48,881 nt of DNA from Phormidium sp. OSCR (GCA_001314905.1 LJZT01000001.1:101074-149954), one strand, 5' to 3'; positions 37,412-46,893 are shown, counted from the stretch's first letter. Notes: generated by a model from the sequence alone, not told the origin. Numbers and translations: made by a program.

Positions 37412-38134
37412 TTAGTAGCGAACTTCTAGGGTGACGGAGGCGGTGATTTGCTGTTCTCCGCCCTCGATGGGGGTTGAGGCGTCGGCAGCCATGGCCTCCA
37501 TCCGTTGATACCTGACTGGGGGGGAACCGTACTGGCTACCACTGATGTTGATGCTGACAATCTCTCGCCGTTGCAGGTTGAGGCTACTGAGAACGACATC
37601 GGCTTGGGAACGTGCGTCTAAGGTGGCTTCTTGGAGGGCGCGATCGCGGGCCTCGGCGATCGCCGCGTCGTCGGCGACAAAGTTGACGCCGTTAATGCGG
37701 GTTGCACCCCGTGAGACGGCGGTATCGAGGAGTTCTCCGGCGGCGTCAGTCGAAATTTGAAAACTGACGATGTTGGAGGCCCGATAGCCGCTAATCACTT
37801 GTTGGTTGTCACGGCGGCTATAGATGGGGTTGAGACGCACGCCGCTGGTTTGGAGTTTGTCCACATTGCGCGATCGCAACAGTTCAACCACGGCCGAGGA
37901 TTGACGAGCGGCTTGTTGTTGGGCGGCTTCGGCTGTCTCGGCATCGACTTCTACGCCTAAACTCACCTGGGCGATGGTGGCGGGGATAAAGACGGACCCT
38001 TGGCCTTGAACGGTGAGGGTTCGCTGGGATTGTTCTTGAGCCATAACCGGAGGTTGAACCATGAGGGTGATGGTCCCAGAGGTGAGCATGAGGGCGGCTA
38101 GGGGGGTCAGTAGGCTTTGAGATAGACGATTCAT
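37412..38134 (-). CDS. SIMPL-domain (DUF541) periplasmic protein (240 aa)
   Basis: The N-terminal signal peptide runs to about residue 33 (LMVQPPVMAQ/EQ). The SIMPL domain has RTLTVQGQGSVFIPATIAQVSLGVEV, LQTSGVRLNPIYS, VISGYRASNIVSFQI and the C-terminal ITASVTLEVRY. Members are exported proteins of poorly defined function, some linked to envelope stress. ATG 38134 is taken rather than TTG 38137 immediately before it. It lies between fmt and the SDR gene on the same strand. Confidence 0.92.
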   Translation of the reverse strand: MNRLSQSLLTPLAALMLTSGTITLMVQPPVMAQEQSQRTLTVQGQGSVFIPATIAQVSLGVEVDAETAEAAQQQAARQSSAVVELLRSRNVDKLQTSGVRLNPIYSRRDNQQVISGYRASNIVSFQISTDAAGELLDTAVSRGATRINGVNFVADDAAIAEARDRALQEATLDARSQADVVLSSLNLQRREIVSINISGSQYGSPPVRYQRMEAMAADASTPIEGGEQQITASVTLEVRY

Positions 38135-38219
38135 CAAAATTTTCTGTAATAGGAATCAATGGTCTTTGATTCTGACCTAAGATGCCCTTCCCGAACCGTG
38201 AGACTGTGACAGAAGTCGA

Positions 38220-39218
38220 TCAGCCCAGATGCTCGCCCATCTCTAGGCGAGTTCCATTGGCAAAATCCCAACCGGACTGGGTTTTCTTGCCCGCCAGTTG
38301 CACCTCTTGGAGTAACAAGAGTCCCGCCCCGGTTTGCAGCACTGGCCCCAAATTCTTGATAATCTGCACTACTTCTGCGGGTTCTCCAGAGTCCGGGTTA
38401 AGGCGATCGCCCCAGGAGCGTAATGGTTTCACTAACTCCTCGGGAAGTTGCTCGTAATACATCTCGGCTAGGGGAACGGTTGCCTTAACTTTCAGGGACT
38501 GTCCTCGAAACTCGGTGACGGCATTGGGGTAGAAACCACGCACCTGATTATGAAGGGCGATCGCCGGCCGCGTCCAATCGAGTTGATAGTCGGATTTCTC
38601 AATCAGCCGGGCATAGGTGGCGGCTTCGTCATCTTGGGGGGTGGCTTGCAGCGTTTGGGCTTCTAATCCTTGCAAGGTCTCCACCAGTAGAGAACCACAG
38701 TCTTGAGCTAAACGCGCGGCCACATCCCAGGCGTTATCGAGTAAGTGAATCTCCAGAGAAGACTTCAGTAACATCGCCCCCGTATCCATTCCCACATCCA
38801 TCTGCATGGTGGTCATGCCCGTTTGCTTTTCTCCGTGGTACAGACACCATTGAATCGGGGCTGCCCCGCGATATTTAGGCAACAGGGAGCCATGGCCGTT
38901 AATACAGCCCAAGCGGGGCATTTCTAAAATCTCTTGGGAGAGAATTTGTCCATACGCCACAACAACAAAGACATCGGCTTGACTGTTTCGCAATTTGTCA
39001 AGGGTTTCGACATCTTTCTTAATCTTTTGCGGTTGCCAAACGGGAATCCCGGCGTCAACGGCAACGGTTTTGACGGGGGAGGGAATTAAGGTTTTGCCCC
39101 GGCCTCGCCGTTTGTCGGGCTGGGTGACGACGGCTGAGACCTCAAACTGGGGATGCTCGATGAGGGTTTTGAGGCTGGGGACGGCGAATTGGGGGGTTCC
39201 GAGGAAGATGAGGTTCAT
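38220..39218 (-). CDS. fmt: Methionyl-tRNA formyltransferase (332 aa)
   Basis: The enzyme transfers a formyl group from 10-formyl-THF to initiator Met-tRNA. Visible hallmarks: [60 protein letters not shown] (active-site Asn/His region) and [13 protein letters not shown]. The C-terminal OB-fold-like domain spans about residues 210-325. The residue before the HGS loop is Gly (INGHGS) where Val is common, a minor variation. A GCAAGAG array lies directly upstream of the ATG. Confidence 0.96.
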   Translation of the reverse strand: MNLIFLGTPQFAVPSLKTLIEHPQFEVSAVVTQPDKRRGRGKTLIPSPVKTVAVDAGIPVWQPQKIKKDVETLDKLRNSQADVFVVVAYGQILSQEILEMPRLGCINGHGSLLPKYRGAAPIQWCLYHGEKQTGMTTMQMDVGMDTGAMLLKSSLEIHLLDNAWDVAARLAQDCGSLLVETLQGLEAQTLQATPQDDEAATYARLIEKSDYQLDWTRPAIALHNQVRGFYPNAVTEFRGQSLKVKATVPLAEMYYEQLPEELVKPLRSWGDRLNPDSGEPAEVVQIIKNLGPVLQTGAGLLLLQEVQLAGKKTQSGWDFANGTRLEMGEHLG

Positions 39219-39225
39219 AAATTAG

Positions 39226-39254
39226 GCAAGAGGCAAGAGGCAAGAGGCAAGAGG
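39226..39254. repeat. GCAAGAG heptamer array between fmt and OmpA-like genes
   Basis: Four GCAAGAG units, the last degenerate (GTAAGGG), fill nearly the whole 43-bp gap and lie just before the fmt start on its coding strand as CTCTTGC. Confidence 0.85.
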
Positions 39255-39261
39255 TAAGGGG

Positions 39262-40203
39262 TTAGGGTTTGACTCGGATTTCGATGCGGCGGTTGCGTTG
39301 GCGGTTGGCGGGACTGCTATTGCTGGCGGCGAAGCGACTGGAGCCATAGCCGATACTGACCCAGCGGAGGGGGGTGTCGGTGTTGCTGGCGAGATATTGT
39401 TCGACTTGTTTGGCTTGCTCGAAGGTTTTCTCTAAACTGGCGTCTTCGTCGTCTGTTTCGTCAAGGTAGCCGCCAATGTAAACTGTTGCGCCTTCGAGGG
39501 TTTGTAGTTCGTCGAGGAGGCGATCGAGGATGCTGGCTCGGGTGGGATCGAGGACTTCGCCACTGTCGGAGAAGAGAACATCACTGGGAAGGGTGAGCCG
39601 TAGGGGCATTCCAGGGGTCAGTCGGGGTGGGGCGATCGCCTCGGGGGGGTCAACGATCGCTTGCAGTTCGCTTAACTGGGTGGCAATTAGGGTCACTTGA
39701 GACTGAAGGTCGGTTTTTTGGGACTCGAAGCTGCTGTCCTCGGCTGTTGCGTCTTCAGGGGCATCTTCAGGGGCATTTCCAGGAGCATCTGGGGCGGCTT
39801 CTTCGGGGGTTAAAGCCGCTAGTTGTCGATTCAGTTGCGTCACCTGCTCTTGTAACTGAACAATCCTGTCCTGGAGTTGGTCGCGATCGAGGTCTGCGGG
39901 AGGAGGTTCAGGGGTTGGCGATGAGGGAGCGGGGTTGGTGATTTGGCGAATTTGCACTCGCCAGCGTTCACTGAGGGGCTTTTGGGGGTTGGCCTGTGGG
40001 GACATTTGCGCCCAAGCTACGCCGCCAATCACTCCGAGGCTGAGACTAACCCCCAAGATCAGTAGGCGAAGGATGAAGACGGCGATCGCCCCGAGGAACG
40101 ATCCAGAGGATGAGGGAGGAGTTGATGGGGCTGAACGTCCGCCGCGACGGCGATCGCGGCGGGAGCGAGCGGTGTTGGGATCTGGGGGAGGAGATTGGCT
40201 CAT
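39262..40203 (-). CDS. OmpA-family (peptidoglycan-binding-like) membrane protein (313 aa)
   Basis: A basic, Ser/Pro-rich N-terminus is followed by one transmembrane segment (about residues 35-62). A Pro-rich linker and a predicted coiled coil (LQDRIVQLQEQVTQLNRQLAAL, then LQSQVTLIATQLSELQAIV) come next. The C-terminal OmpA/MotB-like domain occupies about residues 205-313 with DPTRASILDRLLDELQTLE, VYIGGYLDETDD and NRQRNRRIEIRV. This layout suggests an inner-membrane protein gripping peptidoglycan. It lies only 6 bp downstream of the DUF4335 gene, so a DUF3038-DUF4335-OmpA operon is likely. Confidence 0.88.
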   Translation of the reverse strand: MSQSPPPDPNTARSRRDRRRGGRSAPSTPPSSSGSFLGAIAVFILRLLILGVSLSLGVIGGVAWAQMSPQANPQKPLSERWRVQIRQITNPAPSSPTPEPPPADLDRDQLQDRIVQLQEQVTQLNRQLAALTPEEAAPDAPGNAPEDAPEDATAEDSSFESQKTDLQSQVTLIATQLSELQAIVDPPEAIAPPRLTPGMPLRLTLPSDVLFSDSGEVLDPTRASILDRLLDELQTLEGATVYIGGYLDETDDEDASLEKTFEQAKQVEQYLASNTDTPLRWVSIGYGSSRFAASNSSPANRQRNRRIEIRVKP

Positions 40204-40209
40204 AGGGGC

Positions 40210-41583
40210 TTAACGTCGTCCATCCCAGGGGCCAATTTGGATCGTCCCCCGAGGTGTAAAGACCACTCGAAACTCAGCAACGGGAACTAGGGTAACGCGA
40301 TCGTCTTGAATCTCTACGCCTGCTGCCGGGTTATACAAAGGCTCAATGGGCAGTTCGCCAAAATAAACTGAGGCGACATCCGAGAGGGGTTCATATTGAG
40401 TGATTTCCCCCGCTTCGGTGACGGCTAGACGATAGTCTAAGTTGCGATCAAAAACTGGAGTTTCCTCCCATTGGTCATAGAGGGCATCGCGCACCTCGAA
40501 GATGAGCTGATCGATGGTGGCGACATCGGTAATGCGAGGGGTGCGACTGGGGCGAGAGCTGCCATCCCAGGGACTCACTTGTAAGACGCCATTGGACCGA
40601 AAGACGACTTTATACTCAGCCAAGGACTCCACATCGGCGGTTCCGCCCTCTACGGGGAGATACAACAGGTTCGATAACGGGGTTTCGTCGTCAAACTCGC
40701 GGGCGCGATCGCTGTCTGGACGATAGCCGAGGATGGCGCCATCTTCGCCAACGCTGACCCGATAGACTAAATCATCCTCAAAGGTGGGAACGGTGGTCCA
40801 GGCTTCGTCGATTTCATGATAGAGCTTGTAGCGCAAGGCGGCGAGTAGGTCAGGATCTTGGATGGGGGTGACGGTATCGGCCAACTCCACCTGGCTTTCT
40901 CCGGTTTGGGGATTGGGCGAGGGTTCCGGGGGGGAGTCGTTGGCCGTTGGGGTGGCGATGGCCTCGCTGAGTTCTTCGGTTTCCTCAATGACGTTTTCCC
41001 GAGGTTGTTCGACTTCGGGAACCGGTAGGGGAGACAAGGCGATCGCGGCCACCAGCAGACTTGATACCCCGAGGGCTAAGGGTGCGGCTCGTTGGCTGAC
41101 GGGTTCTTCGTTTTTGGCTTGGCGGCGGTTTCTCGGCAACAGGTTGAGTTGACGATCAGGGAGGGTGAGGCGATCGCTCAAAAGTTGGTCAACGACATCA
41201 ACTAAGTCAAACAGTTGCAGGGTGGTCAGATCAATTTGTAAGGGTTCAGAGGTCGTCCCGTTTTGGGGCGATCGCAGATTGAGGCGATGTAACCCTCCCT
41301 CTAGGGGGGTGAGGGTGATCCAAGAGTGGGGGGATTGGACTGCAACCTTGCCCATTCCCAGGAAACTCTGGGTATAGTCGCTGGTGGCGGCGACTAACTC
41401 GTCGAGGAAGTCCAGGCCACCCGCGAGGGCATCGGGTTTGCCTAAAACATGACATTCAGCACTGACGAGAACGCAGAGGCGCGATCGCGTCGACTGCTGC
41501 GATTGCGAGTCTCGATTGGGGTCATCTAACCCTTCTACAACCAGGGTACATCCCGGTAAACTATACTTGCGCCGTACAACCAT
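40210..41583 (-). CDS. DUF4335 protein (457 aa)
   Basis: A cyanobacterial family of unknown function. The N-terminal DUF4335 region starts VVRRKYSLPGCTLVVEGLDD and includes GLHRLNLRSPQNG and LFDLVDVVDQLLSDRLTLPD. A hydrophobic segment at about residues 170-190 (LALGVSSLLVAAIALSPLP) is probably a membrane anchor. An acidic/proline linker leads to two similar repeats of about 100 residues, each containing LYxxWTTVPTF/LYDQWEETPVF, LxYRLAVTEAGEI and FRVVFTPRGTIQIGPWDG/FRSNGVLQVSPWDG. Its ATG shares one base with the DUF3038 stop (TGATG), indicating translational coupling. Confidence 0.9.
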   Translation of the reverse strand: MVVRRKYSLPGCTLVVEGLDDPNRDSQSQQSTRSRLCVLVSAECHVLGKPDALAGGLDFLDELVAATSDYTQSFLGMGKVAVQSPHSWITLTPLEGGLHRLNLRSPQNGTTSEPLQIDLTTLQLFDLVDVVDQLLSDRLTLPDRQLNLLPRNRRQAKNEEPVSQRAAPLALGVSSLLVAAIALSPLPVPEVEQPRENVIEETEELSEAIATPTANDSPPEPSPNPQTGESQVELADTVTPIQDPDLLAALRYKLYHEIDEAWTTVPTFEDDLVYRVSVGEDGAILGYRPDSDRAREFDDETPLSNLLYLPVEGGTADVESLAEYKVVFRSNGVLQVSPWDGSSRPSRTPRITDVATIDQLIFEVRDALYDQWEETPVFDRNLDYRLAVTEAGEITQYEPLSDVASVYFGELPIEPLYNPAAGVEIQDDRVTLVPVAEFRVVFTPRGTIQIGPWDGRR

Positions 41584-42191
41584 CAGACCTCTCCATCAAA
41601 CAAACTCACCCAAAACCGAGTTAAACCTGCGGTTCCGGTACAAAATAGTAACTTTTCTAGTAACTCAACTGCCAGATTATCGAGCTTTTCGTCCGTGTCG
41701 TAAACCATCACCCCGGAACGACGGGGGTTCATACGGCTGCGAAAGTGGGTGCGAAACCGGGAGAGATAAACCGCCAACTGAGGATGTTTATCTAAAGGCA
41801 GGTTTTGCTCTCGTAACTGCTGGGCCTCCTGATTCAGTCGCCGTAGCTGTAGCATCATGGAGCGAGCCAGCTTACAAATAATGATGGTGAGGACCTTCGC
41901 TTCCTCTTGGGAGAGGGGACGGCGGCGACTCGCTCGCCGTAGGGGATTGGTGTTGCGGATACGCCAAACGGTGACGCGATCGCTCAAAACCGAGTTGAGT
42001 TCCAATTGATGAGCCAGACTGAGGATTTTTTCAGATCCACTGAGATCGAGAGCCTCAATCGCCAACAACATCAAATCGAGTTGGACACGAGTGCGCCGGG
42101 AACAGCCGTGATGAGTCACCGGCATATCCGGCAATTGCTGTTGTAGTGACGTTAGAGTCGAATCGTGTGTTTGCGGAGGATTGGAGACCAT
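41583..42191 (-). CDS. DUF3038 protein (202 aa)
   Basis: A cyanobacterial family of unknown function, usually adjacent to DUF4335 as here. It is a soluble, mostly helical, basic protein: RVQLDLMLLAIEALDLSGSE, LRRASRRRPLSQEEAKVLTIIICKLARSMMLQLRRLNQEAQ, and KLDNLAVELLEKLLFCTGTAGLTRFWVSLFDG. ATG 42191 is preferred over the TTG at 42248, whose extension has no family-like sequence. It appears to head the three-gene operon with DUF4335 and the OmpA-like gene. Confidence 0.87.
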   Translation of the reverse strand: MVSNPPQTHDSTLTSLQQQLPDMPVTHHGCSRRTRVQLDLMLLAIEALDLSGSEKILSLAHQLELNSVLSDRVTVWRIRNTNPLRRASRRRPLSQEEAKVLTIIICKLARSMMLQLRRLNQEAQQLREQNLPLDKHPQLAVYLSRFRTHFRSRMNPRRSGVMVYDTDEKLDNLAVELLEKLLFCTGTAGLTRFWVSLFDGEV

Positions 42192-42475
42192 GAGGCGCGA
42201 AGCTGACAGGTGAACGTGGTTAGTGGGCGATGCAAGTGGCCGATGCAACCCGGCGATGTGGGCGGTGTGATGGGGTCATGACTGGATGGTTCGATCAACC
42301 GCTCAAAGCTAGATTATTACATTCTCGGCGATCGCTAGCATTCCCGGCTCGTTTCCCCCGAGCCAAGTTGAACGCTTTGGCCCTGGAAGTTTCCTGATAG
42401 GATTTGTGGAGACTGATGCTCATGTCCCGAGTTCCACGAGTTCATCGAAAGAGCCAGAAACATACCATCATCATC

Positions 42476-42988
42476 ATGGATCTAAAATCTCTCATCCGCG
42501 ACGTTCCCGACTTCCCCAAACCCGGAATTATCTTCCGAGACATCACCACCCTGCTGGCAGATCCCGAAGGACTCAGCTACACCCTCGATCGCCTAGTGGA
42601 TCAATGCAGACCACTCCGCCCCGATAGTATCATTGGCATGGAGTCCCGTGGTTTTCTGTTTGGCGTGCATCTAGCCTACCGTCTCGGGGCGAGCTTTGTC
42701 CCTGTCCGTAAACCGGGAAAATTGCCTCGGGCTGTCCATAGTGTCGAGTATGAGTTGGAATATGGCTGCGATCGCCTCGAAATCCATCAAGATGCTATTC
42801 AGGCGGGAGCCAGAGTTGTCATTGTCGATGATCTCATCGCCACTGGAGGAACGGCCAAAGCCACGGCGCAACTGGTTGAACAATCCCAGGGTGATCTAGT
42901 TGGCTTTGCCTTTGTCATCGAACTCAACGCTTTGGCTGGTCGCCAACAGTTGCCTGAAGTTCCCATTGTGAGCCTTGTTCAATACTAA
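42476..42988 (+). CDS. apt: Adenine phosphoribosyltransferase (170 aa)
   Basis: A purine-salvage enzyme converting adenine and PRPP to AMP. It begins [30 protein letters not shown]. It has [31 protein letters not shown], and the PRPP-binding motif [16 protein letters not shown]. The length is standard. ATG 42476 is the family start; the frame extends to 42404, but that part is not family-like. It probably forms its own transcript, with a 284-bp region separating it from the divergent DUF3038 gene. Confidence 0.97.
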   Translation: MDLKSLIRDVPDFPKPGIIFRDITTLLADPEGLSYTLDRLVDQCRPLRPDSIIGMESRGFLFGVHLAYRLGASFVPVRKPGKLPRAVHSVEYELEYGCDRLEIHQDAIQAGARVVIVDDLIATGGTAKATAQLVEQSQGDLVGFAFVIELNALAGRQQLPEVPIVSLVQY

Positions 42989-43081
42989 CTCACACCTCGG
43001 TTATCTTCTGGGATTTCAGCCCAACGCTAATCTCGCCTCTCCAGGGGCCAAGCTCACCCAGTCTAATGATTTGCATTGTCC

Positions 43082-44137
43082 ATGACTTCCCCTTCCTCAT
43101 CAGGTTCTAAACCCAAACGTCCTCTGACTCAAAGTTTGAGTATTTTTTTCCAGAATGACACGGTCATTTATGTCATTCAACGAGTCGGTCAAGGACTATT
43201 AACCTTATTGATCGCCTCCATGTTATGTTTCGCGGTCATGAAGTTAGCCCCTGGGAACTTTTTAGATACCTACCGTCAAAACCCAGCGGTGTCTCAAGAG
43301 CTATTAGATGACTTGACGCAGCAATATGGCTTGGATAAACCAGCGGTCACTCAATATCGCCTCTGGCTCACCTCAATCCTGACTCGGGCTGATTTTGGCT
43401 GGAGTTTAATGTACCAGCAACCGGTGACAACCTTGATTGGTGGTCGAGTGTTGAATACGTTGATTCTGTCGATTTTTTCTTTGATTATTACCTGGACAAT
43501 TGCTATTCCTTTAGGGATTGTTGCTGCCGTCCGTCAAAATAGCACCTTGGATCGAATTTTGAGAATATTGAGCTATGGAGGACAAGGATTTCCCAGTTTC
43601 ATTACGGCTCTATTGCTGCTCGTTTTAGCACAGCAATTAACCCCCTTAATTCCAGTCGGAAATATGACCAGTGTCTTTCATGATGACTTATCGACTCTTG
43701 GGAAAGGGTTAGACATTCTTTGGCACGCCTTGTTTCCAACCTTGGCTCTGAGTATTACCAGTTTCGCTGGATTACAACGGTTAATGCGAGGACAACTGCT
43801 CGATGTGTTGCGACAGGATTATATTCGCACGGCTCGCGCCAAAGGCTTGCCGGAGAAGAAGGTGATTTATGTTCATGCTCTGCGAAATGCAATTAACCCA
43901 ATGATTACGTTATTGGGGTTTGAGTTTGCGGCGTTGCTCAGTGGCTCGTTTATTGCTGAGTTTTTCTTTAGTTGGCCGGGACTCGGTAAACTGATTTTGG
44001 AGGCGCTTCGCTCTCAAGATCCGTTTGTGGTTATGGCGGGTTTAATGATGGGGGCGACGATGTTAATTGTGGGAAACTTGTTGGCTGACTTACTCTTAAA
44101 AGCCGTTGATCCTCGAATTGAGTTAACGAATAACTAG
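43082..44137 (+). CDS. DppB/OppB-type ABC transporter permease (351 aa)
   Basis: Inner-membrane permease of a peptide/nickel-type ABC importer. The cytoplasmic N-terminus precedes a first membrane segment (GLLTLLIASMLCFAVMKLAPG), the QYGLDKPAVTQYRLWL region, and about five further membrane segments. The EAA loop for contact with the ATPase is DYIRTARAKGLPEKKVIYVHALRNAINP. No partner permease, ATPase or binding-protein gene is adjacent in this window. I use ATG 43082; TTG 43076 two codons upstream is possible. Confidence 0.9.
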   Translation: MTSPSSSGSKPKRPLTQSLSIFFQNDTVIYVIQRVGQGLLTLLIASMLCFAVMKLAPGNFLDTYRQNPAVSQELLDDLTQQYGLDKPAVTQYRLWLTSILTRADFGWSLMYQQPVTTLIGGRVLNTLILSIFSLIITWTIAIPLGIVAAVRQNSTLDRILRILSYGGQGFPSFITALLLLVLAQQLTPLIPVGNMTSVFHDDLSTLGKGLDILWHALFPTLALSITSFAGLQRLMRGQLLDVLRQDYIRTARAKGLPEKKVIYVHALRNAINPMITLLGFEFAALLSGSFIAEFFFSWPGLGKLILEALRSQDPFVVMAGLMMGATMLIVGNLLADLLLKAVDPRIELTNN

Positions 44138-44182
44138 CTTAGATTTTTTTCGATTTTTTCTGTTCTAACTATGTAGATTACG

Positions 44183-44464
44183 ATGTTTTCTGAAACCTAT
44201 TATGTGTTGCGATCGCAGCAAGATGGCCAGTATCTAGCGGCACGTCCTGAGGTTGAGGGCGATCGCTATTTATTGCTGTTCACCGAGCATTTTGATGCCC
44301 TCAGCTATATCAACCGCTTTGCAGAAGACTACAAAGAGCAAATTTCGGTAGAATCCCTGGCGACTCCCAGCCTAAAACCTTTACTTCAACGTTGGGGATA
44401 TGTCGGATTTGCCCTGGTGCGCGATCCCCTCTTACCTCGCTTGGAGTTTCTACGAGCTGGCTAA
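44183..44464 (+). CDS. Small conserved-looking hypothetical protein (93 aa)
   Basis: I do not recognise the family by name. It is a soluble mixed alpha/beta protein starting MFSETYYVLRSQQDGQYLAARP with FTEHFDALSYINRFA and RWGYVGFALVRDPLLPRLEF. This last part looks like a short nucleotide-free structural domain. It contains a HIP1 site and has codon use like its neighbours. It lies 60 bp upstream of egtD on the same strand. Confidence 0.7.
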   Translation: MFSETYYVLRSQQDGQYLAARPEVEGDRYLLLFTEHFDALSYINRFAEDYKEQISVESLATPSLKPLLQRWGYVGFALVRDPLLPRLEFLRAG

Positions 44465-44524
44465 GATCTCCAGCCCAGATGGCACAATGGATCGAGAACC
44501 CTTCCATAGCTGTTGCCATTGTTT

Positions 44525-45559
44525 ATGTCACCCTCTAATCTTCCCTCTACTTCATCATGTCAGAATGGCGATCGCCTCACGGTGACTCACCTCAGTCAAA
44601 CTAGCCCCAACCTATCCCCAGCAGGGGCTGATGTCCGTGAAGGCTTACAACAGATTCCTAAAACCCTGCCAGCTCAATACTTCTACGACGATCGCGGTTC
44701 CCAACTCTTTGAGCAAATCTGCGATCTCCCCGAATACTACCCCACCCGTACCGAAGCTAGTATCCTACAAACTGCCGCCCCGGAAATCGCAAGTCTCACC
44801 GGAAACAGCGAACTGGTAGAACTCGGAAGTGGAAGTTCCAGCAAAACCCGACTTCTCCTCGATGCATATTGCCAATCCCTCACCCCCAAGCAGTCTTCCG
44901 TGATCTATCGTGCCATTGATGTCAGTGGGGGAATGCTACAACAGAGTGCCAAAACCCTCCTCAACGACTATCCTCCGCTGCGAGTGCAAGGATTAGTCGG
45001 AACCTATGAACAGGCCTTAGATCACCTTCCTCCCACAGAAACCGAAAACCGTCTGTTACTGTTTCTCGGTAGCACCCTCGGGAACCTCAAACCCCAGGCT
45101 TGTCAGCAATTTCTGCAACGGGTTAGCCAGGCCTTGCATCCTGGGGACTATTTTCTCTTAGGGATTGATCTCGCTAAGCCCAAATCGATCCTAGAGGCGG
45201 CGTACAACGACGCTCAAGGGGTAACGGCTGCCTTTAACTTAAATATGTTGGCCCATCTCAATCGACGCTTTGAAGGTAACTTTAAGCTCGATCAGTTTGA
45301 ACATTGGGCATTTTTCAACGAAAAAGACTCCCAAATTGAAATGCACTTACGCAGTCAGGTATCTCAATCGGTTACTCTACGTCAGTTAGATCTAAGGCTG
45401 GAGTTAGCCCAAGGGGAGACGATTCAAACAGAGATTTCTCGTAAATTTAAGTATCCTGATATTGTCGAGTCTCTGAACCAGGTTAAGTTAGAGACGGTTC
45501 ACCGCTGGAGTGATCCACAGAACTGGTTTGCTGTGTTATTAACTCGTCGCCGTCCTTAA
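44525..45559 (+). CDS. egtD: L-histidine N-alpha-methyltransferase (344 aa)
   Basis: SAM-dependent trimethylation of histidine to hercynine, the first step of ergothioneine synthesis. Hallmarks: LPAQYFYDDRGSQLFEQICDLPEYYPTRTEASIL, ELVELGSGSSSKTRLLLDA (SAM site), LLLFLGSTLGNLKP, GDYFLLGIDLAKP, and EMHLRSQVSQSV. ATG 44525 is preferred over TTG 44513 four codons upstream. The usual cyanobacterial partner gene egtB is not adjacent; the next gene encodes a lipoprotein of unknown role. Confidence 0.94.
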   Translation: MSPSNLPSTSSCQNGDRLTVTHLSQTSPNLSPAGADVREGLQQIPKTLPAQYFYDDRGSQLFEQICDLPEYYPTRTEASILQTAAPEIASLTGNSELVELGSGSSSKTRLLLDAYCQSLTPKQSSVIYRAIDVSGGMLQQSAKTLLNDYPPLRVQGLVGTYEQALDHLPPTETENRLLLFLGSTLGNLKPQACQQFLQRVSQALHPGDYFLLGIDLAKPKSILEAAYNDAQGVTAAFNLNMLAHLNRRFEGNFKLDQFEHWAFFNEKDSQIEMHLRSQVSQSVTLRQLDLRLELAQGETIQTEISRKFKYPDIVESLNQVKLETVHRWSDPQNWFAVLLTRRRP

Positions 45560-45570
45560 TTGGCTCAATT

Positions 45571-46389
45571 ATGAACCATCGCAAGACTATCAGGCTGACT
45601 TTACTGGCGATCGCCCTATTTCTCGGCGGCTGTGACAGTAACCCCGACACAACGATTCCCTCAGATAGCCGGACCCCGGAATCAGACCCCGAACAAGTCG
45701 TCTCTACCCCAGACGAATCAGCCAATCCATCGCCAGAGACATCACCAACCCCAGCCACCACCGCCGAACCCTCTACTGACACCTCTCCCCCAATCGATAA
45801 CTTACCGGATAACTTACCGAAGGTAGCGACGATTGAGGAGACACAAATGGGCGATTTGATGTGCTACGTCACCGTTACCAATTCCCAGGGAAATACTACG
45901 ACGATCGGCGCGGAATACTCGTTTTGCGATGATAATGAGCAGTTTTTAGGTCGTACCGTGGGACTCGGGTATCGCGAAACCAGCGTCGCCGATTGTGAAA
46001 GTAATGAACCCTGTGGACAGACGCGCCAAGAACTCTTGCTTTCTGAGGTCATTAATCTTGGTGAGAATTGGTCTGTTCTCAGCAACGGAACTTGGCAAGT
46101 TATTGTGGGACAAATAGAGACTTGGGATGGTGTAAATAATACAGGAGACCTGACTTATTATGGCTGTGACGATGAGAACAATTGTCTAGCGTTGGATGGC
46201 GGAATTATCAGTTGTCGTGATGGTGTATGTAATCAAGGGTGGTCTCAAGGGGACTATAGCTATGTCCTCTCAACGCCTATCGTTGAAGATGGCGGCGCGG
46301 CCACGAGTTTGCGAGTTTTTCGGCAAGGGGAAGAAATTCTCAATATTCCCAATATGGAAATTGTTAACTCGAACTCGAACTCCTCTTAA
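45571..46389 (+). CDS. Lipoprotein of unknown function (272 aa)
   Basis: The N-terminus is a lipoprotein signal (RKTIRLTLLAIALFLGGC) with lipobox LGGC and Cys21 as the lipidated residue. A Ser/Thr/Pro-rich linker (about residues 22-80) leads to a domain rich in Cys, Gly and Asp with MCYVTVTNSQGNTTTIGAEYSFC, DCESNEPCGQ, YYGCDDENNC and SCRDGVCNQGW. The even spacing of Cys pairs suggests disulphides in the periplasm or at the surface. I do not recognise the family. It is only 11 bp after egtD, so co-transcription is likely. Confidence 0.85.
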   Translation: MNHRKTIRLTLLAIALFLGGCDSNPDTTIPSDSRTPESDPEQVVSTPDESANPSPETSPTPATTAEPSTDTSPPIDNLPDNLPKVATIEETQMGDLMCYVTVTNSQGNTTTIGAEYSFCDDNEQFLGRTVGLGYRETSVADCESNEPCGQTRQELLLSEVINLGENWSVLSNGTWQVIVGQIETWDGVNNTGDLTYYGCDDENNCLALDGGIISCRDGVCNQGWSQGDYSYVLSTPIVEDGGAATSLRVFRQGEEILNIPNMEIVNSNSNSS

Positions 46390-46493
46390 ATTAGGGGAGG
46401 GTCGGGGCGAAACTGGATCGGTTAAAGGTCATGAGAGTACGATGGGTTGAGGGAGAATTAGAGGGATATGGGTTGGGGACATTGACGGTCACG

Positions 46494-46686
46494 CTAGAGG
46501 GTTTCAGGATCAACTCCGAGTTCCCGTAAGCGTTGGGCGAGGCGATCGGCTTTGGCCTGGGCTGCAGATGTGACTTGCCCAGTACCTGGACGGTAGCTCG
46601 GACACCGAGACCTTCACTACGTTGCTCATGAGGGCAATTTCCTCAAAAGTCTGTCTGGGTTTTGGGGCTGTGGCAGTGAGAACAAT
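46494..46686 (-). pseudogene. Internally deleted remnant of a Uma2-family (DUF820) nuclease gene
   Basis: On the minus strand VLTATAPKPRQTFEEIAL (from 46683) matches a Uma2 N-terminus, with ATT (46686-46684) where ATG would be expected. A different frame then gives AAQAKADRLAQRLRELGVD and PETL, ending at TAG 46496-46494, like the coiled tail of Uma2 proteins. The central endonuclease region is missing and the two ends are out of frame. No other gene is visible in the 46390-46893 gap. Confidence 0.5.
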
Positions 46687-46893
46687 TTATGGCTGGCTGT
46701 CGGGAAGACTAAATCTCCTACTTTAGACGACCAATGCCATAAATCAGGTGAATTTAAGTGATTTCACGGAATCCAAAAAATCAAAACTGGAGTATCTTGG
46801 TTGGTAATCAATTTTTTTAATCTGTAGGTCTGTCAATCAAAAAATTAGTTGCTTGACAATAGCTGCCAAATAGTTGCAGTTTATAAGTAAAAA

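Noticed and set aside
46845-46893. TTGACA...TATAAG promoter before the gene at 46894
   Set aside because: The spacer is about 23 bases, too long for a standard sigma70 promoter.
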